Assembly: GCF_014207605.1 (NCBI RefSeq)
Contig: NZ_JACHHI010000003.1
Coordinates: forward strand, 62,001-126,000
DNA length: 64,000 nt
Reading direction: 5' to 3'
Source of the DNA: Negativicoccus succinicivorans
GTDB lineage: Bacteria > Bacillota > Negativicutes > Veillonellales > Negativicoccaceae
A program made the translations under genes and the position numbers. Below, piece by piece: positions 57,175 through 63,643 of this stretch (position 1 is the first letter of the stretch; each line of letters begins with the position of its first letter). The notes below the pieces were generated by a model. The model saw only the letters and a list, made by a program, of their open reading frames with translations, ran no database searches and was not told where the DNA came from.

Positions 57175-57203
57175 ATTATACGCAAAAAAAAGAACAGCGT
57201 CAA
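57175..57203 (-). promoter_or_regulatory. Promoter of ileS
   Basis: TTGACG (57198-57203 on the minus strand), 17-bp spacer, TATAAT (57175-57180). Confidence 0.85.
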
Positions 57204-57226
57204 GAAATTCCCCAGCCGCGCAAAAT

Positions 57227-57257
57227 AAAAAGCGACCTCACAAGAGGCCGCTTTTTT
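57227..57257 (-). terminator. Terminator of the 510-aa repeat protein gene
   Basis: AAGCGGCCTC-TTGT-GAGGTCGCTT stem (one G-U pair) with T5 on the minus strand, just upstream of the ileS promoter. Confidence 0.85.
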
Positions 57258-57263
57258 CATTCC

Positions 57264-58796
57264 TTATTTACCGTAATTTTTATCGGCTTTGACTTCGATG
57301 CGGAATGCGTTTTCTCCCAGGGATACGCGATCGACATCATATACATCTTCGCCGTATTTCTGATCGAGGTAGTATTCCACCGCGTTTTCCGCCTGATCGG
57401 AAAGCGAATCGGGGGTCGCGCCATACGTGTATTTACCGAGAATTTCCGTGATCGCCGCGCGGTCTTCCGCCGGCAACGCTTTCGTGTAATCCATCAGTTC
57501 CAGGACCGTATGATCTTTGACGGCGGCCGGTTGTTCCGCCGCTACCTGCCGTTCGATAAAACTCGAACCCATGCGAATTTCCATCCGATACGCATTCGTT
57601 TCCAAACGATTAACGGCGGCTTTGTACGTTTCCTCACCGTACGTTTGGTTCAAATAGTGTTGCACTTCATTGCGAGCTTTTTCCACAAGGTTAGCCGCCG
57701 TGTCGCCGGCGACATACTGATTCAGGATATGCGTAATGTTATTACGGTCAGTGTCGGTCATTTGGCTCGTGAAGTCCGTCAATTCATATACGAATGCGGC
57801 GGCCGGCGCGGTCGGTTGCGCCGGAGCGACTGCCGCGCCCGGCGATTTATAATGATCGTCAGCTTTGATCTGTACATCATATGCGCCGTTTTCCAGTTTC
57901 TTCACGTCGACATCATAGAAGTCGTTGCCGTATTTCTGATCCAGGTAATGCTCAACGGCATCTTCCGCACGTTTCGCCAAATTAGCGGCGCTGTCACCGT
58001 ACGTATAGTTGCCGAGAATCGCCGTGATCTGTTCACGATCAGCCGCGGCCATTTCCTTCGTGAAGTCCGTCAGCTGCAAAACGATGCTCGCCGTGGCCGG
58101 TGCTACGTTCGATTGCGCCGGAGCGACTGCCGCGCCCGGCGATTTATAATGATCGTCAGCTTTGATCTGAACGTCGTAAGCGCCGTCTTCCAGTTTCTTC
58201 ACGTCGACATCATAGAAGTCTTCGCCGTATTTCTGACCCAAGTAATGTTCAACGGCGTCTTCCGCACGTTCCGCCAAGTTAGCGGCGCTGTCACCGTACG
58301 TATAGTTGCCGAGAATCGCCGTGATCTGTTCACGATCGGCCGCGGCCATTTCCTTCGTGAAGTCCGTCAACTGCAAGACGATACCGCCGTCAGCCAATAC
58401 GGTCGACGCGGGCACTGCAGCCGGTTCCGTCGGAGCGGGCGCTACGGTCGGTTGTGCCGGAGCCGGTTGAGCCGGAACCTGGTTAGCATCTTTGGTAACG
58501 TAAATATTCATGTGGTGGTCACTCACATCTTTATCCGTATAAACAAAGTATTGACCTTCCCCATATTTTTGGTTCAAGAAATTCTGAATATCAGCTACCG
58601 CCTGATCCACCGCGCCTTCACTGACGCCGCGTCCCAAGTAGGGTACCGCAAGATCACCGGTGTGTTGCTTATCTTCTACGGTCAGCGTCTTGCTCTGGTC
58701 ACGGAGATAATACATATCAACATCGTAATAGTTCGTCGCCATGGCGCTTGCGCCTATGGCCGCCAATACGGTTAATGCTAACGCTGTTTTTCTCAT
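57264..58796 (-). CDS. Exported protein with four tandem ~80-aa modules
   Basis: A 510-aa exported protein of no recognised family. Signal peptide at residues 1-20 (LAAIGASAMA). A divergent N-terminal module (24-105) and a Pro/Ala linker (106-140) precede four modules, near 142-225, 240-322, 335-410 and 425-510. Each follows the pattern L.DfT..m...dR..It.iL..Y..GdtaanL...A..aVehYL.QkYGe..YdVdv..le..aYdv.Ikad..Y. Modules 1 and 2 are nearly identical. The start is the ATG at 58796 after AAAGGAGG. It shares its leader RNA with two downstream-cluster genes, and the module with two others. An envelope or extracellular binding role is only inferred. Confidence 0.75.
   Translation of the reverse strand: MRKTALALTVLAAIGASAMATNYYDVDMYYLRDQSKTLTVEDKQHTGDLAVPYLGRGVSEGAVDQAVADIQNFLNQKYGEGQYFVYTDKDVSDHHMNIYVTKDANQVPAQPAPAQPTVAPAPTEPAAVPASTVLADGGIVLQLTDFTKEMAAADREQITAILGNYTYGDSAANLAERAEDAVEHYLGQKYGEDFYDVDVKKLEDGAYDVQIKADDHYKSPGAAVAPAQSNVAPATASIVLQLTDFTKEMAAADREQITAILGNYTYGDSAANLAKRAEDAVEHYLDQKYGNDFYDVDVKKLENGAYDVQIKADDHYKSPGAAVAPAQPTAPAAAFVYELTDFTSQMTDTDRNNITHILNQYVAGDTAANLVEKARNEVQHYLNQTYGEETYKAAVNRLETNAYRMEIRMGSSFIERQVAAEQPAAVKDHTVLELMDYTKALPAEDRAAITEILGKYTYGATPDSLSDQAENAVEYYLDQKYGEDVYDVDRVSLGENAFRIEVKADKNYGK
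57841..58372. repeat. Tandem DNA repeat, period 297 bp
   Basis: Two near-identical in-frame copies (57841-58137 and 58138 to about 58372, the second partial at its upstream end) encoding modules 2 and 1 of the 510-aa protein; a 99-codon period indicates recent duplication. Confidence 0.75.
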
Positions 58797-58817
58797 CTTC
58801 CAGCCTCCTTTGGCAAT

Positions 58818-58884
58818 GTCTGTCACTGTAATATAAAACTTTCAGCTGATCGCAGGGACGATCAATTGCAAACAACGGACAGAC
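58818..58884 (-). promoter_or_regulatory. Structured leader RNA, copy A
   Basis: On the minus strand GTCTGTC (58878-58884) pairs with GACAGAC (58818-58824). Inside is a GATCG/CGATC hairpin (58848-58863) and a U-rich strand. The 3' arm ends about 12 bases before AGGAGG of the 510-aa repeat protein gene. Shared with copies B and C. Confidence 0.7.
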
Positions 58885-58918
58885 TTCTGCTGCTCACATT
58901 AATACATTGTATACTTTT

Positions 58919-58947
58919 ATTATACATTTTTGTACAAAAATCGTCAA
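58919..58947 (-). promoter_or_regulatory. Promoter of the 510-aa repeat protein gene
   Basis: TTGACG (58942-58947 on the minus strand), 17-bp spacer, TATAAT (58919-58924). The spacer contains the perfect palindrome TTTTTGTACAAAAA. The promoter at 60701 is a homologous copy. Confidence 0.8.
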
Positions 58948-59147
58948 ATATTCACTCTTGTTGAGCTATTTTTGACTCAAAAATAAATTAAAGAAAATTT
59001 GCGCAGACGAGTTTTCCGATATCCGACGCGCCAGTCGGAACACTCCCGGAATATCATTTTGACCGGAAGCATTGGCGTAAAAATGTTTTACTTTTAGCCG
59101 AGGACCTGATCTATTTTTACAGATAAACAAGTCGCAAAATGCGGCAC
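58948..59147. other. Intergenic sequence, nothing recognised
   Basis: About 200 bases between a promoter and the previous gene's terminator. AT-rich in the first half; no gene or repeat seen. Confidence 0.4.
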
Positions 59148-59178
59148 AAAAAAACAGCTCCTTGCGGAGCCGTTTTTT
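59148..59178 (-). terminator. Terminator of the frameshifted repeat gene
   Basis: GGCTCC-GCAA-GGAGCT stem followed by T7 on the minus strand. Confidence 0.85.
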
Positions 59179-59183
59179 ATTTG

Positions 59184-59627
59184 TTATTGCTGTTCTTTCG
59201 CAGCCTTTGTATTCAGACGATGCTTCAAGTAGTTACGCCCGACCATCACCCGATACTGAGCCTTGCCGTTATCCGACGTGACGAATACGACTTCAAATAC
59301 ATGCTCGCCGTATTTCTGCGCCAAATATTTCGCCGCCGCTTCACAAGCCTCTTGCGGCCGGTAGCCTTCAAAATAGCCACGCAACTCTTTCTGATCCTGC
59401 GCGCTCAGACGTTTCGTGCAGTCCACGAACACGCCGCGCGAATCGGGTTGCGGCGGTACAATTTGCGCGTCGTAAGCGCCGTTAAAATAGTTGGCATCGG
59501 CTTGCATGTACTGGCCCATGCGCACGCCGTACTCATTGTAGTAGGCGCGACCGTCGGTGTAACCGTTCGGCGTTTCACCGGCTTGGCGCGGCGGTACGCC
59601 TTTCGCCGCCGGAATTACTTGTTTTTT
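59184..59627 (-). CDS. -1-frame continuation of the motif-repeat protein
   Basis: About 147 codons open from the frameshift site to TAA at 59184. It begins with a third copy of the motif repeat (GVPPRQAGETPNGYTDG, then RAYYNEYGVRMGQYMQADA) and ends with a ~75-residue module matching those of the neighbouring repeat proteins (FVDCTKRLSAQDQKELRGYF, YLAQKYGEHVFEVVF). A GTG at 59525 could start a shorter protein but has no ribosome site. Joined to the upstream frame by -1 frameshifting it would give a 341-aa exported protein. Confidence 0.65.
   Translation of the reverse strand, partial: KKQVIPAAKGVPPRQAGETPNGYTDGRAYYNEYGVRMGQYMQADANYFNGAYDAQIVPPQPDSRGVFVDCTKRLSAQDQKELRGYFEGYRPQEACEAAAKYLAQKYGEHVFEVVFVTSDNGKAQYRVMVGRNYLKHRLNTKAAKEQQ
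59578..59627 (-). promoter_or_regulatory. Predicted -1 ribosomal frameshift signal
   Basis: Slippery heptamer A AAA AAC in phase with the upstream frame (59621-59627), eight-base spacer containing the in-frame TAA, then a stacked hairpin: CCGGC/GCCGG outer arm, GGCG/CGCC, and an inner GGCG-TAC-CGCC (59578-59612). Confidence 0.65.
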
Positions 59628-60208
59628 TCGGAGTTCTCCTGCTTTTTTTCCGGCGCTACCTGCGGCGGCATGTTCGGATACATATCTTTGTTTTCCGCCA
59701 TCTTGTCCGTCATCGGGCGGGCGTCCGGATCGAAGTAACGAGCGTCCGCCTGCATGTATTGGCCCATGCGTACGCCGTGTTCATTGTAATACGCCTGACC
59801 GTCGGTATAACCGTTCATGGTTTGACCGGGGGCATACGGCTGTACGCCTTTTGCCATCGGTTTTACTTCCGGTTTTACTTCCTCTTTAACGTTCTTGTCT
59901 TGTTTTTCTTGCGGCGCTACCTGCGGCGGCACGTTCGGATAAAGATCTTTGTTTTCCGCCATCTTGTCCGTCATCGGTCTGGCATCCGGATCAAAGTAAC
60001 GAGCGTCCGCCTGCATGTACTGGCCCATGCGTACGCCGTGTTCATTGTAATACGCCTGACCGTCGGTATAACCGTTCATGGTTTGCCCTGCGGCATACGG
60101 TTGTACGCCTTGCGCCGCCGGCGTAACCTGTGCCGGAGCGTTGTCCGCGGCCAATACGCTGCCGCTGATTGCTGCCAATGCAGCCATTGCGAGTAATGTC
60201 TTTTTCAT
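59615..60208 (-). CDS. Exported motif-repeat protein, zero-frame product
   Basis: A 197-aa exported protein. Signal peptide at residues 1-21 (AAISGSVLA/AD). Two copies of a ~75-residue unit follow: GVQPYA.GQTMNGYTDGQAYYNEHGVRMGQYMQADARYFDPDARPMTDKMAENKD (broken here into its motifs GYTDGQAYYNEHGVRMGQY and DPDARPMTDKMAENKD), separated by a Lys/Glu/Pro linker. It stops at TAA 59615, right after A AAA AAC, with the third repeat in the -1 frame. AAAGGAGG precedes the ATG at 60208, and leader copy B lies upstream. Function unknown. Confidence 0.75.
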   Translation of the reverse strand: MKKTLLAMAALAAISGSVLAADNAPAQVTPAAQGVQPYAAGQTMNGYTDGQAYYNEHGVRMGQYMQADARYFDPDARPMTDKMAENKDLYPNVPPQVAPQEKQDKNVKEEVKPEVKPMAKGVQPYAPGQTMNGYTDGQAYYNEHGVRMGQYMQADARYFDPDARPMTDKMAENKDMYPNMPPQVAPEKKQENSEKNK

Positions 60209-60227
60209 CTTGCTGCCTCCTTTGTTC

Positions 60228-60296
60228 GTCTGTCGCTGGAATAAAATTCTTTCGACTGATCGCCAATGCGATCCATTTTCCAAGAACCGGACAGAC
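60228..60296 (-). promoter_or_regulatory. Structured leader RNA, copy B
   Basis: GTCTGTC (60290-60296) pairs with GACAGAC (60228-60234); inner hairpin GATCGC-ATTG-GCGATC (60258-60273). No promoter is seen directly upstream, so it is probably transcribed from 60701 through the preceding gene. Confidence 0.7.
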
Positions 60297-60320
60297 CTTC
60301 TACTTCTTTCATTAATCGAA

Positions 60321-60596
60321 CTAACGAGCGTTCGCCTGCATGTATTGGCCCATGCGCACGCAGTGTTCATTGTAATACGCCTGACCGTCGGTGTAACCGT
60401 GCATGTATTTACCCATGCGCACGCAGTGTTCATTGTAATACGCCTGACCGTCGGTATAACCGTTGATGGTCTGACCCGCGGCACACGGGTGTACCCCTTG
60501 CGCGACCGGCGTAGCCGGTACCTGAGCGTTGGCCGCGGCCAATACGCTGCCGCTGATTGCTGCCAATGCAGCCATTGCGAGTAATGTCTTTTTCAT
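60321..60596 (-). CDS. Truncated duplicate of the motif-repeat protein
   Basis: A 91-aa exported protein. The first 20 residues are identical to the downstream paralogue's signal peptide. It has two shortened copies of the motif (GYTDGQAYYNEHCVRMG, with Cys in place of Gly) and ends at QANAR. The stop is TAG where the paralogue has TAC (Tyr), followed by the same TTCGAT, so it looks like a nonsense-truncated copy. AAAGGAGG and leader copy C precede the ATG. It may still be made as a small cysteine-containing secreted peptide. Confidence 0.65.
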   Translation of the reverse strand: MKKTLLAMAALAAISGSVLAAANAQVPATPVAQGVHPCAAGQTINGYTDGQAYYNEHCVRMGKYMHGYTDGQAYYNEHCVRMGQYMQANAR

Positions 60597-60615
60597 CTTG
60601 CTGCCTCCTTTGTAC

Positions 60616-60686
60616 GTCTGTCAGTGGAATAAAATTTCGTTTCGGCGGACCGCCAACGCGATCCATTTTCCAACAACTGGACAGAC
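60616..60686 (-). promoter_or_regulatory. Structured leader RNA, copy C
   Basis: GTCTGTC (60680-60686) pairs with GACAGAC (60616-60622); inner hairpin GATCGC-GTTG-GCGGTC (60648-60663) keeps pairing through a G-U. Confidence 0.7.
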
Positions 60687-60700
60687 CTCCTGCTACTTTC

Positions 60701-60729
60701 ATTATACGTTTCGTACCAAAAAGCGTCAA
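60701..60729 (-). promoter_or_regulatory. Promoter of the motif-repeat genes
   Basis: TTGACG (60724-60729 on the minus strand), 17-bp spacer, TATAAT (60701-60706). Sequence around it, GAATATTTGACG and the spacer, is homologous to the promoter at 58919. Confidence 0.8.
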
Positions 60730-60795
60730 ATATTCCTTCCGTTAAAAGCAAACATATCGTTTTCAAGCGACCGCTTAGCACCGGCCTTTTTCCGT

Positions 60796-62055
60796 TCAGT
60801 CGTCCGCGCGACCGCGTCCCGGCCATCCGTCGACGCCTTCCAGGATATCCCAAATGATTCGACCGACACCGTCTTCCAACCATTCCGGGCGACGGTCGTC
60901 CGCACGATCACTTGCGATTTCGATGCGATAGACATGCGCATTCACGCGTTCGTAACTGACGTCGTAGGCCCGATAGCCGTACGCACGTTCCAAGTAACGT
61001 TCCACATCGGCCGCCGCGTGCTGCGCCAGCCGCTCCGCATCCCGACCTGTCGCGTAGCTGTCCAAGATGCGACGAATTTCACTGCGATCGCGATTTGTCA
61101 AATCCGACGTGCGATCGCGCAATTCAAAAATGACATCGACTTTCTGCCGATCGCCTTGTTTGGCTTTCACATCAATACGGAATTCGAAGCGATTTTTATG
61201 CCCGGTCTGCACGCGCACCACATCGACATCGAAACGATCGCGGCCGTACGTTTGGTCCAGGTATTCTGCGACGGCCTGTTTAGCCGCTGCGGCATAACGG
61301 CGCGCGAAGCGGTCTTCATTGGCGCCCGTCCTCAGACCGTCGGTCGCGTCCTGAATACGTTCCGCGATGAGCCATTGATCGCGGTGCGTCAATTGGCCGG
61401 AGAAATCACGCAAATTATAGTTGGCAGAGAAGTAATATTCCCGCTGCGTGTCTTGGTAGTTTTTGTCGCCCCGCACGATGACCCGATACGCATTGCTCGA
61501 GAGCCACTTCGTTTCCACGCGGTAGTGGCGGCTGCCATAAGCGCGATCCAAATAATGCTGGACGGATTGACGCGCCTGTTCCGCAAGTTTTGCGGTCGTG
61601 TCGCCGGCCGTGTAGCGACCGAGCAAACCGCGAATGTCGGAACGCTGCGTTTCCGTCAGCGAATTCGTTTCATCTTCAAATTCAAGAATCATGTACGCGG
61701 GCGCGTTCTGATCTTTCGCATGCGCACGCCGGTTATCATCGTAACGTACATACAGATCCAATCGACCCGAGCGCGTCCGATCCGCCGCAGCGACGTCATA
61801 CACATCGCGACCGTAAGCGGAATCCAGATACCTTTCGAGCTCGTCTTCCAAACGATTCATATCGCGTTCGGAAATGCGACCGCCCGCATACGGACGCGCC
61901 GCGCGGTTCAAGTGCACGCGGTCACGGACCGACAGGCTGCCCGTCTGATCGACTACGGAAAACGCACGGACATCATAGTAATCCGCGGCAAACGCGCTGC
62001 CCGCGACGCAAAGAAGCGTCAACATCGATACTAATGTTTTTTTCGTTCGTTTCAT
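60796..62055 (-). CDS. Exported Arg-rich protein with tandem ~80-aa modules
   Basis: A 419-aa exported protein, signal peptide 1-23 (CVAGSAFA/AD). It has an N-terminal module (YYDVRAFSVVDQTGSLSVRDR, YLDSAYGRDVYDV) and three further modules of the same family as the 510-aa protein (LTETQRSDIRGLLGRYTAGDTTAKLAEQARQSVQHYL and LTNRDRSEIRRILDSYATG-type segments). It is strikingly Arg/Asp-rich and Lys-poor compared with its relatives. The start is the ATG at 62055 after AGGAGGG. No leader of the A/B/C type and no clear terminator are seen. Function unknown. Confidence 0.72.
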   Translation of the reverse strand: MKRTKKTLVSMLTLLCVAGSAFAADYYDVRAFSVVDQTGSLSVRDRVHLNRAARPYAGGRISERDMNRLEDELERYLDSAYGRDVYDVAAADRTRSGRLDLYVRYDDNRRAHAKDQNAPAYMILEFEDETNSLTETQRSDIRGLLGRYTAGDTTAKLAEQARQSVQHYLDRAYGSRHYRVETKWLSSNAYRVIVRGDKNYQDTQREYYFSANYNLRDFSGQLTHRDQWLIAERIQDATDGLRTGANEDRFARRYAAAAKQAVAEYLDQTYGRDRFDVDVVRVQTGHKNRFEFRIDVKAKQGDRQKVDVIFELRDRTSDLTNRDRSEIRRILDSYATGRDAERLAQHAAADVERYLERAYGYRAYDVSYERVNAHVYRIEIASDRADDRRPEWLEDGVGRIIWDILEGVDGWPGRGRADD

Positions 62056-62255
62056 CAAAGTCCCTCCTCACCGGGAATACGGTCTCACAGGATCGTCACC
62101 ATTGGGAAACGTACTTGTACTTGTCTTTGTCTATATTTTAGCACTCTTTGGTAAAAACCTCGCAAAGACGCGCCATTTTTGAGCCTTTTCTAATGTTTAA
62201 AACGCACTTCATCCTTTTGTTTCCAGACTTCTTTGTCATGTCAGGCGCCGACAAC

Positions 62256-62285
62256 TTGACGGACTTTTTTTATTTTGTGATAATT
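62256..62285 (+). promoter_or_regulatory. Promoter of xpt
   Basis: TTGACG followed after 17 bases by GATAAT (about 62256-62285), some 60 bases before the gene. No purine riboswitch is visible in the leader. Confidence 0.6.
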
Positions 62286-62347
62286 TAAATTAATATCCTG
62301 TCACGTGTAGTCAGCACGCGTCACCAACGTAGCGAAAAGAGGTCAGC

Positions 62348-62920
62348 ATGAACCAGTTAGAAACAAAAATTCAAACCGAAGGGCGCATCATTGATAACCG
62401 CATTTTGAAGGTCGACAGCTTCATCAATCAGCAACTCGATCCCGATATCTATCGGGAAATCGGCGTGCGCATGGCGGCGCAGTTCGCGCAAAGCAATATC
62501 ACGCGCATTTTGACGATCGAAGCCAGCGGCATCGCGGTGGCGCTCGCGACCGCGTACGAATTGCATTGTCCCGTCGTCTTCGCCAGAAAGCAAAAGCAAA
62601 GCGCGTTCAGCGATGAACTCTATGTGACGAAAATTCATTCGTACACGAAAAACACCGATTACCATGTGACCGTCTCCAAAGAATTTTTACCCGCCGGAGA
62701 ATCGGTGCTGATTGTCGATGATTTTCTCGCGCGCGGGGAAGCGAGCTTCGGCCTGGCGCGCCTGGTCGAGTCCTCCGGCTCCAAGGTCGCCGGCATCGGC
62801 ATCGTAATCGAAAAAAGCTTTCAGCCGGGCGGCCGACTGCTGCGCGAGGCCGGTTACGATTTACATTCGCTCGTAAAAATTAAAGCCTTTACGAATAACC
62901 AAGTCGTTTTTGACGAGTAA
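62348..62920 (+). CDS. xpt: Xanthine phosphoribosyltransferase
   Basis: Salvages xanthine to XMP with PRPP; 190 aa. ILKVDSFINQQLDPDIYREIG, TIEASGIAVALATA, VFARKQKQSAFSDELY and the PRPP-binding VLIVDDFLARGEAS are diagnostic of the Firmicutes Xpt group. AGAGGT precedes the ATG. Unlike many relatives it is not paired with pbuX here. Confidence 0.95.
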   Translation: MNQLETKIQTEGRIIDNRILKVDSFINQQLDPDIYREIGVRMAAQFAQSNITRILTIEASGIAVALATAYELHCPVVFARKQKQSAFSDELYVTKIHSYTKNTDYHVTVSKEFLPAGESVLIVDDFLARGEASFGLARLVESSGSKVAGIGIVIEKSFQPGGRLLREAGYDLHSLVKIKAFTNNQVVFDE

Positions 62921-62992
62921 CGATGGTGCCGACAGCGCCTCGCTGGCGGCAGCATATACCTTCGGAAGGCACAGTTTTTGGCGGAGGTTTCC

Positions 62993-63643
62993 ATGACACG
63001 TGAACTTCGCGCGGAAATCGGTAATATTGTCACTCATGCGCTCGGCATCATCATAAGTATTATCGCGCTCGGACTCGGCGTTTGGTCGCTTTGGCAGTTC
63101 CACGCCGCACCGCTTGCGCACGCCGCACTTTGGGTGTACGGTCTGTGCGCGATCCTGTTGTACACCGCCAGCACCGTGTATCACAGTTTATTCGCCGCGC
63201 CGTTGGCTCGCAAAGTGGCACGACGCTTTGACCATGCCGCGATTTATCTGATGATCGCCGGCTCGTACACGCCGTTTTTGTGGATCGCGCTGCATAACCG
63301 CGGCGGTTTTACCTGGAGTATTGTCATTTGGGGGATCGCCATCGTCGGGATCGTTTTCAAAGTCTTTTACGCGGGGCGTTTCAAAACGATCTCCACGCTT
63401 TTATACCTGGCGATGGGCTGGCTCGCCGTCGTCATGTGGCCGGATCTGACCGCGACCCTGCCGCCCGCCGCGATTCATTTATTGCTCGCCGGCGGCGTCG
63501 TCTATACATTGGGAAGTATTTTTTATCTCTGGCAAAAGCTTCCTTACCAGCACGTTATCTGGCACGTCTGCGTGTTGGCGGGAAGCATCCTGCAGTGGCT
63601 TGCCATTCAGTTGTATGTACTGCCTTTGGGAGGACTGCTTTGA
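62993..63643 (+). CDS. Hemolysin III / YqfA-family membrane protein
   Basis: A 216-aa protein with seven membrane segments, of the PAQR/HlyIII superfamily. EIGNIVTHALGIIIS, ASTVYHSLF, RRFDHAAIYLMIAGSYTPF and YQHVIWHVCVLAGSILQ hold the conserved histidines and aspartate of the putative metal site. Despite the name, lysis activity is unproven; a membrane lipid or metal hydrolase role is likely. The start is the ATG at 62993 after GGAGGT. It overlaps tadA by four bases. Confidence 0.88.
   Translation: MTRELRAEIGNIVTHALGIIISIIALGLGVWSLWQFHAAPLAHAALWVYGLCAILLYTASTVYHSLFAAPLARKVARRFDHAAIYLMIAGSYTPFLWIALHNRGGFTWSIVIWGIAIVGIVFKVFYAGRFKTISTLLYLAMGWLAVVMWPDLTATLPPAAIHLLLAGGVVYTLGSIFYLWQKLPYQHVIWHVCVLAGSILQWLAIQLYVLPLGGLL

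Noticed and set aside
57820-58400. CRISPR-like or mobile repeat
   Set aside because: The repeated blocks are in-frame coding modules with a 99-codon period, not short repeats with unique spacers.
57027-58775. Plus-strand frame of 582 codons across the 510-aa repeat gene
   Set aside because: It runs through the ileS T-box and promoter and mirrors the repeat gene's antisense; the repeats in it are a by-product of the DNA duplication.
59184-59525. Stand-alone 113-aa gene starting at GTG 59525
   Set aside because: No ribosome site, and the frame is open upstream with clear homology to the repeat unit, so it is the continuation of the frameshifted gene.
60529-62034. Plus-strand frame of 501 codons opposite the 419-aa repeat protein
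   Set aside because: The minus-strand frame has a signal peptide, ribosome site and module pattern; the plus frame has none.
62286-62347. Purine riboswitch ahead of xpt
   Set aside because: The leader is about 60 bases and lacks the conserved three-way-junction sequences.
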